DNA from: JBASEY01 sp049652745
GTDB taxonomy: Bacteria > CSSED10-310
Direction of reading: 5' to 3'
DNA length: 64,000 bases
NCBI GenBank assembly: GCA_049652745.1
Contig: JBASEY010000029.1
Location: forward strand, 310,001-374,000
In this document: positions 42,459 to 50,859 of the stretch, in pieces
How the letters are laid out: the number at the start of each line of letters is the position of its first letter
Numbering within the stretch: position 1 is the first letter of the stretch
Notes under the pieces: model-generated
The model's input: only the letters and a program-made list of their open reading frames with translations
What the model was told of the DNA's origin: nothing
The model's database searches: none
Program-made: the position numbers and the translations under genes

Positions 42459-43034
42459 ATGAATCAACCAAAGATAAAAAAATCAGTTCGAAAGAGTCTG
42501 TTTATACTGTTAAGCCTTGTTTTCTTGAATAGTTTTTCAGGTTGTGAAGATGATATCGTCACCTCTGATCTAACCATAACATGGGCGATGGATAACCTGT
42601 CGCCGGGAACGAACTGTGTATTTTTGGCGCAGGTGATATCTGAGCCGAATGAATTGAAGTTAGCGGTTGATTTGAATTCAATAACGAACGGCCTGACACA
42701 TGGTGTTTTTTTTGATCTGGTATTTCGAGACGAAGTGTTCACATATAGCGGATTTTCTGAAGGAGCGGTATTGGAAACAGCAGGACCCGTTGTGTATCAG
42801 GTTGCTTTGGATCCACAGGATTCCGGCAGACTGGTCGTTGGAGTGACATTGTTGGAAAGCGCCGCTGTTGAGAACGCTAAAGGCATACTTCTAACGTTCC
42901 GGTTTACTGCGCTTCGGTCTGGATCTTCATCTTTTTCATTCGAAAACGCGAAAATAATGACGCCGGAGAATGGGGGAACTCTTCCGGTTACCGGTGTGTC
43001 TTGGTATGGAGGCTATGCAACGGTCATTCAGTAA
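42459..43034 (+). CDS. Cohesin-like lipoprotein
   Basis: A 191-residue lipoprotein: hydrophobic leader, then lipobox FSGC at about residue 28. The rest is a single beta domain of cohesin-like pattern: LKLAVDLNSITNGLTHGVFF, DLVFRDEVFTYSGFSEG, GRLVVGVTLLESAAVENAKG, ILLTFRFTALRSGSSSFSFE. It is more diverged than the cohesin at 427, so dockerin binding is less certain; related domains without a known partner occur in many bacteria. If it does bind dockerins it would be a membrane anchor for them. The lytic transglycosylase gene downstream starts inside its 3' end, suggesting co-translation. Confidence 0.65.
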   Translation: MNQPKIKKSVRKSLFILLSLVFLNSFSGCEDDIVTSDLTITWAMDNLSPGTNCVFLAQVISEPNELKLAVDLNSITNGLTHGVFFDLVFRDEVFTYSGFSEGAVLETAGPVVYQVALDPQDSGRLVVGVTLLESAAVENAKGILLTFRFTALRSGSSSFSFENAKIMTPENGGTLPVTGVSWYGGYATVIQ

Positions 43035-43707
43035 ATATCGGCGTTCATTCCGGTTGTTTTCGGCAGGAATCCTGTTATTGCTGTGTTTAACACAGACAAG
43101 CAGAGCTGATATATATGCTTTTAAAGATGAAAACGGCGTTATGCATATTGGAAATACACCTGCGATTAAAAAAAGGGGTTCGCTGTTTTTAAAGGAAACA
43201 ACACCAACTCTTCCACCGGTTGGAAAGGATAAAAAGGAAATTATAAAATTAGTGGAAGATACCGCAAAAAAACTCGGCGTCGATCCTGATCTTGCAAAAG
43301 CTGTTGCGCATGCCGAATCGAGTTTTAGACCCGATGCGATATCGCCTAAAGGCGCCGTAGGTGTGATGCAGTTGATGCCGGATACCGCTGCAAGGTTCAA
43401 TGTCAAAGATATTTATCATTTGCATGATAACATCGAGGGCGGCATTAAATATCTGAAATTTCTTATGGGTCTGTTCCCGTCGGATCCGCCTTTGGCCATT
43501 GCCGCTTACAATGCCGGCGAAAACTTGGTGCTCCGCCTGGGAAGAATCCCTGAAATCGAGGAAACTCGCCGGTATGTCGATAGAGTTATTCAATTCTATA
43601 ATGGGTATAAAGGTGGTAATCATATTCCTTCCCAAACAGGTGGGATGTTAAGAAAAATTCGCAAAACGATCAGGAAAGACGGGATTGTCGTTCTTACAAA
43701 TTTGTAA
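43015..43707 (+). CDS. Secreted lytic transglycosylase (SLT domain, DUF4124-like N-terminus)
   Basis: A 230-residue exported murein-cleaving enzyme. After a signal peptide comes a short DUF4124-like piece (IYAFKDENGVMHIGNTP), then the SLT domain: DPDLAKAVAHAESSFRPDAI with the catalytic Glu in AES, SPKGAVGVMQLMPDTAARF, and AIAAYNAGENLVLRLG. It cuts peptidoglycan with formation of 1,6-anhydro ends. The start is uncertain between ATG 43006 and 43015; both overlap the upstream lipoprotein gene. Such enzymes can open the wall for secretion or pilus machines or serve turnover. Confidence 0.9.
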   Translation: MQRSFSKYRRSFRLFSAGILLLLCLTQTSRADIYAFKDENGVMHIGNTPAIKKRGSLFLKETTPTLPPVGKDKKEIIKLVEDTAKKLGVDPDLAKAVAHAESSFRPDAISPKGAVGVMQLMPDTAARFNVKDIYHLHDNIEGGIKYLKFLMGLFPSDPPLAIAAYNAGENLVLRLGRIPEIEETRRYVDRVIQFYNGYKGGNHIPSQTGGMLRKIRKTIRKDGIVVLTNL

Positions 43708-43816
43708 AGAGGGTTTTCAAGCGAATAAAACCGGAAACGAACCTTTAAACCATGATAAAATGCAGGTATTGTGTTTATGGGAGTGGAAGTTTGAAAAATA
43801 GGAGGTTTTTCGGAAG

Positions 43817-44029
43817 GTGAAAGGTATAGCCTATATCAATAAAAGAATTCAATATCGCATACACGCCACGGATCGTGTAGATGCCGTCAACGGCGTGATA
43901 GTGGCTGATTTTGATCTGGAAGAATTTGCCTCACGAATAACTGTGTTCGAATCAGGAACGGCAATTATTAAAACCCCGGATAGAACGGTTGAGTTCAGTT
44001 TAAAGACAGGAGAACTCATATGCGGATAA
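43817..44029 (+). CDS. Small protein of unknown function
   Basis: A 70-residue protein read from a GTG, with AGGAGG eleven bases upstream and GGAAGG directly before the start. It lacks a signal peptide or membrane segment. The composition (VDAVNGVIVADFDLEEFASRITVFESGTAIIKTPDRTVEF) suggests a small beta domain. It overlaps the downstream PEGA gene by ten bases, which supports it being real. No family recognised. Confidence 0.6.
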   Translation: MKGIAYINKRIQYRIHATDRVDAVNGVIVADFDLEEFASRITVFESGTAIIKTPDRTVEFSLKTGELICG

Positions 44030-45012
44030 ATAAGCATCTTTTTTTTGTCGTGATAATGTATGCCTTTTTAATTCGATTTTCTGCGGGAAAAGCGCTGTCA
44101 GAGCTGATGCCTGAAGATGTTGTCGAAATGCATAAAAAGGGGATGAGTTCGGAGCAGATAGTCAATCAGATAGTCAAGCATGGTATTGGTTTCGAGGTCA
44201 CGCTGCCGGTGCTCGAAGATCTGATCAGCAACGGCATTTCTGACGGTGTTATCGTCGTTCTAATGGGGCAGAGTCCAGCGAAATCTACACCTGTTAGAAG
44301 CTATATTCCAGCCGGACCAAGGCAGCCGGGAGTCACCATACTGACAGAGCCATCCGGACTGGAACTCTATATCGACGGAAAGCAGCAAGGTGTAACTCCA
44401 GGACTGTTCAACATGCTGAAAAAAGGCAGACACTTGATCAAAGTTGAACACCCATTGTTTTTTACCAGACAGGAGGAAATCGAATTTGACGGTCTCAATG
44501 ACGTTTATCTGAAATGGAAAATGGAACCACGGGAGCCAATAGTCAGAGTACATATAAACGTCGATAAGGCTAAGGGTGACGAAGCGTGGTCATGGATTAT
44601 CCGCCCAAGAAGCCAGTGCCCTGGTTGCGAAGTCAATCTGAATCTTGTCCCGTGGCAGACCCTTGTTAAATCCGGTGAAGCCGTCTTTCTTTTAGACGAT
44701 CAAGCCAAGCGCCAGTTTCGTGGTTCAGGAGTCGCCTGTTTGGAACTCAATCTGTGGCAAGGTGAAGTGCGTCGTGATCTGCCGATTAGGCACCTGCCGC
44801 TGCCGACGCTTCGATATTACATTTCGAATATCGAAATCAACGGCATAGAATTGGTCGATTTGGCTGTCAACGTGCGTATAAAAGAGATCGAGCAGGCTGC
44901 GCCTGAAGTAAGCATGATAGGTGATACTGGGTTTTTGCTTATAGTAGGAGAACAGAAATCAGGAGATCCTGAAATTTTAAATCTAGGCACCTCCAGTGGC
45001 TTGATTCGATGA
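44020..45012 (+). CDS. Secreted PEGA-domain protein
   Basis: A 330-residue exported protein (signal peptide about 1-27). After a helical piece (MPEDVVEMHKKGMSSEQIV) lies a PEGA domain (about 106-170: GVTILTEPSGLELYIDGKQQ, then GVTP and a KKGRHLIKVEHPLF strand). PEGA domains are found in surface or periplasmic proteins, often joined to others. The C-terminal half is beta-rich and unrecognised. GGAG precedes the ATG; the start overlaps the small gene upstream and the stop overlaps rsmD by ATGA, so it is in an operon with rsmD and perhaps coaD. Confidence 0.8.
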   Translation: MRINKHLFFVVIMYAFLIRFSAGKALSELMPEDVVEMHKKGMSSEQIVNQIVKHGIGFEVTLPVLEDLISNGISDGVIVVLMGQSPAKSTPVRSYIPAGPRQPGVTILTEPSGLELYIDGKQQGVTPGLFNMLKKGRHLIKVEHPLFFTRQEEIEFDGLNDVYLKWKMEPREPIVRVHINVDKAKGDEAWSWIIRPRSQCPGCEVNLNLVPWQTLVKSGEAVFLLDDQAKRQFRGSGVACLELNLWQGEVRRDLPIRHLPLPTLRYYISNIEINGIELVDLAVNVRIKEIEQAAPEVSMIGDTGFLLIVGEQKSGDPEILNLGTSSGLIR

Positions 45013-45569
45013 AAAATCGGCTCCGGATCACCGGCGGAATCCTGAAAGGCAGGAATGTGTTTATTCCCGAAGCTATTAGCCTTCGGCCTGTAACTGAAAA
45101 AATTAGACAGAGTTTTTTTGAGCGCATCAAACAGGATTTAAACGGCCAAAACTTTGTCGATGCATTTGCAGGTTCCGGTATCATGGGTTTTGAAGCGTTA
45201 TCAAGAGGCGCCGACCATGCTATTTTCCTCGAAGCGAAACCGGAATTCTGCTCAGCTATACATGACACGATCCATTCGCTTGGTTACCGGAAACGCGCTA
45301 CCGTCATTTGCGGTGATATCTTAAAAACCATCGATCAAGCTCTCAAATCGTTATCTCGAGCCATCTGCTTTTTTGACCCGCCGTATAATGAGCCTGTCAT
45401 GCCTGATATTTTTAAGGTTCTGTCCAATAATGAGTTCCGCGAAAGAATCAGCCTTATGGTGATCGAACATCATCATAAGCGCGATCCATTGGCAAATACA
45501 TCAGGGTGGAGCGTAACGCGCTCTTTACGCTATGGCGAAACAGCGCTCACTTTTATCATACCATCTTGA
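45009..45569 (+). CDS. rsmD: RsmD, 16S rRNA G966 N2-methyltransferase
   Basis: A 186-residue methyltransferase of normal length. LRITGGILKGRNVFIP and RPVTEKIRQSFFERI are the family's N-terminal signature; SAM binding is at VDAFAGSGIMGFEALSRGA; and the catalytic FFDPPYNEP is a DPPY motif. It modifies the small-subunit rRNA during assembly. It overlaps the PEGA gene by ATGA, and coaD follows 17 bases on, a pairing seen in many bacteria. Confidence 0.95.
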   Translation: MKNRLRITGGILKGRNVFIPEAISLRPVTEKIRQSFFERIKQDLNGQNFVDAFAGSGIMGFEALSRGADHAIFLEAKPEFCSAIHDTIHSLGYRKRATVICGDILKTIDQALKSLSRAICFFDPPYNEPVMPDIFKVLSNNEFRERISLMVIEHHHKRDPLANTSGWSVTRSLRYGETALTFIIPS

Positions 45570-45586
45570 AGAAAAGGGGTTTTGAG

Positions 45587-46075
45587 ATGATTCATGCAGT
45601 ATATCCAGGAAGTTTCGATCCTATCACCAATGGGCACATGGATATCATTCATCGCGCCAGGCTTGTTTTTGAAAAATTGACCATTGCCGTTGTTGTCAAC
45701 CCGTCGAAAAAGCCGCTTTTTACCCCGACGGAGCGCGTCAAAATGATTGAAAATGTTTTGAAAGACGAAAACCTTGCCATCAATGTGGGTAGTTTCGATG
45801 GGCTATTGGTAAAATATGCCGAAAAAATCGAAGCAAAAGCTATTGTCAGAGGGCTCAGGGCTTTATCGGATTTTGAATTTGAATTTCAACTTTCCTTGAT
45901 GAATCGCCGTCTCAATCCCGATATTCAGATGGTCTATTTTATGTCCGGAACGGAATTCACCTATCTAAGCTCCGGCTTGGTCAAAGAAGTTGCCGCTTTA
46001 GGGGGAGATGTCTCCGGTTTGGTGCCGAGCAGGGTCTTGGATCGTTTGAAGGAAAAATTATCACTCCTTCGATAG
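45587..46075 (+). CDS. coaD: CoaD, phosphopantetheine adenylyltransferase
   Basis: A 162-residue enzyme that makes dephospho-CoA from 4'-phosphopantetheine and ATP. YPGSFDPITNGHMDII carries the nucleotide-binding TxGH motif; AIVRGLRALSDFEFEFQLSLMN and the C-terminal YLSSGLVKEVAALGGD are diagnostic. The start at ATG 45587 follows AAAAGGGG at seven bases and gives the normal length; the frame is open further upstream only inside rsmD. Its end overlaps the convergent hydrolase gene by 15 bases. Confidence 0.96.
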   Translation: MIHAVYPGSFDPITNGHMDIIHRARLVFEKLTIAVVVNPSKKPLFTPTERVKMIENVLKDENLAINVGSFDGLLVKYAEKIEAKAIVRGLRALSDFEFEFQLSLMNRRLNPDIQMVYFMSGTEFTYLSSGLVKEVAALGGDVSGLVPSRVLDRLKEKLSLLR

Positions 46076-47209
46076 TGTTGCCGACACAAAGGAGCGAATG
46101 CTGTCACGGTTCCGATAAGGGGCCAAAACATACTGATCGGGGGAAAACGTGTCGAAAAAACGTTCCCACTCTTTCGTTGTCATCAACCTGCCTGTTTGCC
46201 AGTCCTGAGTTTGAAATTTCCATAAAATTCTGGATCGAGGAATTAAAAAACTGTTTTGCAGGCGTTTGTCTGCTAGTTTGAGTTTATCAGCGATTTGTTC
46301 CAATGAAAGGTTCAGCTCCTTCGCTATTTGAAGTTGGTAAGCCATAATTGCCCAGTAATCAATAGGGATAGATGCGAATTCCTCCAAATCCTGGCTGAGC
46401 CAAAGGCGCCCATGATGGGGTGACACGACTGTTTCATAGTACAGATTGACGGCGATAGTGAGATTGGGGTGTCGCTTTTTCAGGTGTGTCACAATGTATT
46501 TCAAGACTTTAGCTAACGAGAGCGTTTTATGGCGAGCCCAGTTATAATATGAGGGTCGATATTTGTACGGTTTTATGTTCAGGTTGAACAGTTCATGCAA
46601 GTCAGCTTTTTGAAAGGTTCTGCCTTTGAATGTCAACCACGAATTGGTGAAAAAGTCTTCGTACTGGCGTGAAACAAGGTCATCTTGCAATAAAACACCA
46701 TCCACGCCGGAATCGGCTAATTCGGTCAAAAAACCCAGCATTCGATTCCCGGCATCAGATCGGAATATATCCAGATGACCACCGGATAATTCCAGGCCCG
46801 TTTCTGGATCGATAGCCGGGCTGGCCCATTCGGGATGGGCTTTGAGCAGCCACTGGCTTTTTCGTGTCGTTATCCAGGCAAACACTTTCATATCGAGTTT
46901 GTGAGCGGCTGCCAACACAGGCGTTAAAATATCCGCCACGATCGGTTCTGTCGATGAAGCAAAATACACCCCTGCCGAATGCTTTTCGGGTAAAAATTGA
47001 TACCGGCTGTCACCGGGGTTCTTGAAAACCCTAATGATCAGCGTATTGAACCCGCACTCTTTCAAATGTTGGAATTCTGTTTGCAGCGATTCAATATCTT
47101 GGCTTTCAAGCGTAAATACCTGAACACACCTGAGTGCATCCGATTTTGCAAAGGAAATGATGAAGCATGATAGTGTCATCGAGATTATAAGATTGACGAG
47201 GAGTTTCAT
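46061..47209 (-). CDS. Secreted PgaB-C-like (GH153/GHL-type) glycoside hydrolase
   Basis: A 382-residue exported protein (signal peptide about 1-22) with a TIM-barrel-like glycoside hydrolase pattern: LQTEFQHLKECGFNTLIIRV, KLDMKVFAWITTRKSQWL, DSGVDGVLLQDDL with YEDF following, NLTIAVNLYYETVVSPH and YWAIMAYQLQIAKEL. The DGVLLQDD segment followed by a YED motif matches the C-terminal hydrolase domain of PgaB/BcsM-like proteins, which cut partly deacetylated poly-N-acetylglucosamine. No deacetylase domain is present. It could trim a biofilm polysaccharide or a cell-wall polymer; substrate is inferred from fold only. It is convergent with coaD and divergent from ligA. Confidence 0.72.
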   Translation of the reverse strand: MKLLVNLIISMTLSCFIISFAKSDALRCVQVFTLESQDIESLQTEFQHLKECGFNTLIIRVFKNPGDSRYQFLPEKHSAGVYFASSTEPIVADILTPVLAAAHKLDMKVFAWITTRKSQWLLKAHPEWASPAIDPETGLELSGGHLDIFRSDAGNRMLGFLTELADSGVDGVLLQDDLVSRQYEDFFTNSWLTFKGRTFQKADLHELFNLNIKPYKYRPSYYNWARHKTLSLAKVLKYIVTHLKKRHPNLTIAVNLYYETVVSPHHGRLWLSQDLEEFASIPIDYWAIMAYQLQIAKELNLSLEQIADKLKLADKRLQNSFLIPRSRILWKFQTQDWQTGRLMTTKEWERFFDTFSPDQYVLAPYRNRDSIRSFVSATLSKE

Positions 47210-47264
47210 AAGTCGGGATAATAATATGGTTGGGCCGAACCTTCAATAGGAGGACATCACAAAT

Positions 47265-49313
47265 ATGGACCGCCAAAAAGCAAAGGGAAGGATTGAGTTT
47301 TTACGCCAGGAGCTGGAACGGCATAACCGAGCGTATTATCTCTTCGATGATCCGGAAATATCGGATGCCGAATATGATCGATTGATGAGGGAGTTGAAGG
47401 ACCTGGAATCCGAATATCCAGAGTTTGCGAGCGCTGATTCACCCTCTCGTCGCGTAGGAGTTGCACCGTCTCGAGCTTTTTCTGAAGTGAAGCACGGCAC
47501 TCCTATGCTCAGCTTGGAAAATGTCATGTCCGTGCCGGAACTGCGTGAGTTTGATGCTCGGATCAAACGTTTGATGAAAACCGAAAACCGGATTGAATAT
47601 ATAGCGGAACCCAAGCTGGATGGTTTGGCGGTTGAATTGGTTTATAAAAATGGACGCTTTGTGCTGGGAAGCACAAGAGGTGATGGATACACAGGCGAAG
47701 ACATTACGGCTAATCTTTTGACGATAAAAACACTGCCTTCTCAATTAATTGGAAATGCCGACATGCAGATTCCAGATAAGTTGGAAATCCGTGGAGAAGT
47801 TTTTTTATTGACGGAAGAGTTCCAGCAACTGAATAAGGCTCGACTGCAGCGAGGTGAGAAGATTTTTGCCAATCCCCGAAATGCTGCGGCTGGATCGTTA
47901 CGGCAATTAGATCCAAAAATAACTGGTGAACGTAATCTTTCGATTTTTTGCTATGGCATTTCCGATGATGATTTATCCGGCTTTGAAACACATGGCAGCG
48001 TTCTGCAAACATTGCAAAAATGGGGCATTCCGGTCAATCCTGTTTGGAAAACCTGCAATGGAGTCGAAGAACTTGTTGCAATGTACGCTGAAATGGAAAC
48101 CATGCGCAGATATCTGCCCTATGAAATCGACGGCATGGTGGCCAAAGTCAACCGGTTGGATTTTTGGCAGGAACTGGGATATACGACGCGTAGCCCGCGT
48201 TTTGCGATAGCGTGCAAGTTTTCGCCGGACAGGGAAACGACCCGTCTAAACGATATCATTGTGCAAGTTGGTCGAACAGGCGTTTTGACACCGGTTGCCA
48301 TTCTTGAACCCGTTTCAATAGGCGGGGTCACGGTCAGGCGGGCAACCTTGCATAACGAGGACGAAATTACGAAAAAAGATATCCGAATTGGTGATACGGT
48401 TTTGGTTCAAAGAGCCGGGGATGTCATTCCGGAAGTGGTTATGCCGATCACGGCAGATCGAACAGGTCATGAAGTGTTGTTTCAGATGCCCCGGGAATGC
48501 CCTGTCTGCAATCAGCCGGTTTTTAAAAGTGAACACGAAGTTGCCCATCGTTGTGTCAATCCGGCTTGTCCGGCACAGATCCAGCAGAGAATTCAGCATT
48601 ATGCTTCTCGGGCAGCAATGGATATCGAAGGCCTTGGGTCCAAATTGGTATCGATGCTTGTTGAGAATGGTTTAATTAAACAAATACCGGATATCTATGC
48701 ATTGAAAATCGATGATCTGGTTGTATTGGATCGGATGGGTCGGAAATCGGCTCAAAATCTTCTTGAACAAGTCGAAAAATCGAAGCGACCCGATCTCGAT
48801 AAGTTCATAACGGCGTTGGGGATTCCACTGGTTGGAGTGCATACGGCGCGGCTGCTGGCTGAAACATTTAAATCGATAGATAAATTTCGACTGGCGACTC
48901 AGGATGAATTATTGCGTATTCATGGCATAGGTCTTGAGCTGGCGTCATCGATCGAGCATTTTCTACAAAATCAGGAGTCAGGTGGCTTGATAGACCAGTT
49001 GCTGAAAGCGGGGGTTACGCCATCCGTTATGGGCGAAAGTGCTGAAAGCAAATCGGGAGTGTTTGCAAACGAGACGGTTTTATTTACGGGTAAACTGGTG
49101 CGGATCACCAGAGACGATGCTCATCAGCGTGTTTTGGAACAAGGTGGTAATATCAGCAGCACATTTACCTCGGCCGTGACCGTAGTAGTAGTTGGAGAAA
49201 AGCCGGGAACAAAGCTTGAAAAAGCGAAAAAGGCGGGTATACGGACAATCGATGAAGACGAATTTTTTCGTCTTCTTGAAAAAGGAAAGACGGTAAAACC
49301 GATGGATATTTGA
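47265..49313 (+). CDS. ligA: LigA, NAD-dependent DNA ligase
   Basis: A 682-residue complete ligase. The adenylated lysine is Lys117 in AEPKLDG. The chain continues with the nucleotidyltransferase domain (ASTRGDG-like GSTRGDGYTGED), an OB fold (VQVGRTGVLTPVA), a four-Cys zinc finger (CPVCNQPVF then CVNPACPAQ), helix-hairpin-helix repeats and a C-terminal BRCT domain (ETVLFTGKLVRITRDDA). It seals nicks in replication and repair. AGGAGG lies at 47248-47253. dnaA follows 68 bases downstream. Confidence 0.97.
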   Translation: MDRQKAKGRIEFLRQELERHNRAYYLFDDPEISDAEYDRLMRELKDLESEYPEFASADSPSRRVGVAPSRAFSEVKHGTPMLSLENVMSVPELREFDARIKRLMKTENRIEYIAEPKLDGLAVELVYKNGRFVLGSTRGDGYTGEDITANLLTIKTLPSQLIGNADMQIPDKLEIRGEVFLLTEEFQQLNKARLQRGEKIFANPRNAAAGSLRQLDPKITGERNLSIFCYGISDDDLSGFETHGSVLQTLQKWGIPVNPVWKTCNGVEELVAMYAEMETMRRYLPYEIDGMVAKVNRLDFWQELGYTTRSPRFAIACKFSPDRETTRLNDIIVQVGRTGVLTPVAILEPVSIGGVTVRRATLHNEDEITKKDIRIGDTVLVQRAGDVIPEVVMPITADRTGHEVLFQMPRECPVCNQPVFKSEHEVAHRCVNPACPAQIQQRIQHYASRAAMDIEGLGSKLVSMLVENGLIKQIPDIYALKIDDLVVLDRMGRKSAQNLLEQVEKSKRPDLDKFITALGIPLVGVHTARLLAETFKSIDKFRLATQDELLRIHGIGLELASSIEHFLQNQESGGLIDQLLKAGVTPSVMGESAESKSGVFANETVLFTGKLVRITRDDAHQRVLEQGGNISSTFTSAVTVVVVGEKPGTKLEKAKKAGIRTIDEDEFFRLLEKGKTVKPMDI

Positions 49314-49381
49314 CGAAATCGTATTCAAGCGTTATTTTATCAGTCAAGTATTTTGGTTTCATGTGAGAAGGACGCAGGGAT

Positions 49382-50827
49382 TTGAACGTAAAAGAACAAG
49401 GTTTTGATGACATTTGGTCGCGGGTTTTAAAACGCTTGCGGTCTGATAAAAGTTTGATGAGCCGTCAGATGTACGATGCGTGGTTCAAGCGAACGGCACA
49501 AATATCCGCCGGGAATAATCACATAATCGTTGGGGTGCCGACAGCGTTGTATGGGGAGCATTTAAAGAAAAAATACGGGCCTATTATTCAAACGCTGGTG
49601 GAGGCGGAAGCCAAATGCCGTATGGAAATAACCTTTGAAGTCCCTGACACCGGAGAATTGCCGACTGACAGTCCACTATTCGAAAGCCTGGTAAATAGTG
49701 ACTTTGTAATAGATAAAGCGAAAAATTCCGAAATGCCGGCGAAAAAAAAGAAAAAGGCGCTTGAAAAGACGCCGGATGTATTCGGCAATAATGGGAGCAC
49801 ATATTCGGAATCAGGCTTGATACCCCGGTTTACTTTTGAAGCTTTTGTCGTTGGACCATCCAATCAGTTCGCTCACGCAGCAGCCAGCGCCGTTGCGCAT
49901 AATCCGGCCAAATCCTACAACCCGCTTTATTTACATGGAGGGGTGGGGCTCGGAAAAACACACCTCATGCATGCAATCGGAAATGAGATACATCGAAATA
50001 AACCTGAAATGAAAATACTCTATGTCGAATCGGAACGTTTCACCAACGAAGTGATCCATCATATCCGTTTCGATAAAATGAATGCTTTCAGGCAAAAATA
50101 TCGGAATATCGATGTACTGTTGATTGACGATATCCAATTTATTGCTGGAAAAGATTCGACGGTTGGCGAGTTCTTCCATACATTTAATTCTCTCTATAAT
50201 GAGTCCAAGTTGATCGTCATTTCTTCCGATCAGCCTCCACGACAAATTTCAAACCTCGAAGAAAGAATCACTTCCCGTTTCGAATGGGGGTTGATTGCCG
50301 ACATTCAGCCGCCTACGCTTGAAACAAAAGTGGCTATTCTGCAAAGAAAAGCGGAAGAAGAAAGCTTGGAATTGCCGGATGATATTGCTTTGATCATGGC
50401 ATCACGCTTGAAGTCAAATGTACGTGAATTGGAAGGCGCATTGAAGAATCTTGCAGCGAGGGTATCGTTGACGGGTAAAAAAATCGATGCTGAAGCTGCT
50501 GTTGAGGCAATGAAACCTTACGTTTCCGACGTCGAAAAACGGGTCACGGCAGAGATGATTTTCAAGCAGGTCGCTCACATTTTTAACATCAAAGTATCGG
50601 ATTTCAAAGCAAAAGGACGAACCAGGGACATTGCGGTTCCCAGACAGATCGCTATGTATTTATGTGAGATGTTGACGCCGTTGTCATTGGTGGAAATCGG
50701 AAAAAAATTTGGCGGTAGAAACCATTCGACAGTGATACATGCATGCAGAAAAGTTAAGGAGGAGATGGAGTCGAATTCTGAGCTGAGAAGCCGGGTCGAC
50801 CTATTGATCAATATTCTGAAAAACTGA
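49382..50827 (+). CDS. dnaA: DnaA, chromosomal replication initiator
   Basis: A 481-residue initiator. Domain I (about 1-90) starts IWSRVLKRLRSDKSLMSRQMYDAWF; domain II is a Lys-rich linker (KKKKKALEKTP); the AAA+ domain has Walker A GGVGLGKT at 186-193 and Walker B LLIDDIQFI; domain IV carries the origin-binding signature GGRNHSTVIHACRKV. The start is a TTG with AAGGA nine bases before it; no in-frame ATG gives domain I. Unlike the common dnaA-dnaN order, it is followed by a lytic transglycosylase gene, and I saw no DnaA-box cluster nearby, so the origin is not shown to be here. Confidence 0.96.
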   Translation: MNVKEQGFDDIWSRVLKRLRSDKSLMSRQMYDAWFKRTAQISAGNNHIIVGVPTALYGEHLKKKYGPIIQTLVEAEAKCRMEITFEVPDTGELPTDSPLFESLVNSDFVIDKAKNSEMPAKKKKKALEKTPDVFGNNGSTYSESGLIPRFTFEAFVVGPSNQFAHAAASAVAHNPAKSYNPLYLHGGVGLGKTHLMHAIGNEIHRNKPEMKILYVESERFTNEVIHHIRFDKMNAFRQKYRNIDVLLIDDIQFIAGKDSTVGEFFHTFNSLYNESKLIVISSDQPPRQISNLEERITSRFEWGLIADIQPPTLETKVAILQRKAEEESLELPDDIALIMASRLKSNVRELEGALKNLAARVSLTGKKIDAEAAVEAMKPYVSDVEKRVTAEMIFKQVAHIFNIKVSDFKAKGRTRDIAVPRQIAMYLCEMLTPLSLVEIGKKFGGRNHSTVIHACRKVKEEMESNSELRSRVDLLINILKN

Positions 50828-50859
50828 AAAAAAGTTTTTCGACGGAATTATTCGTCGTT

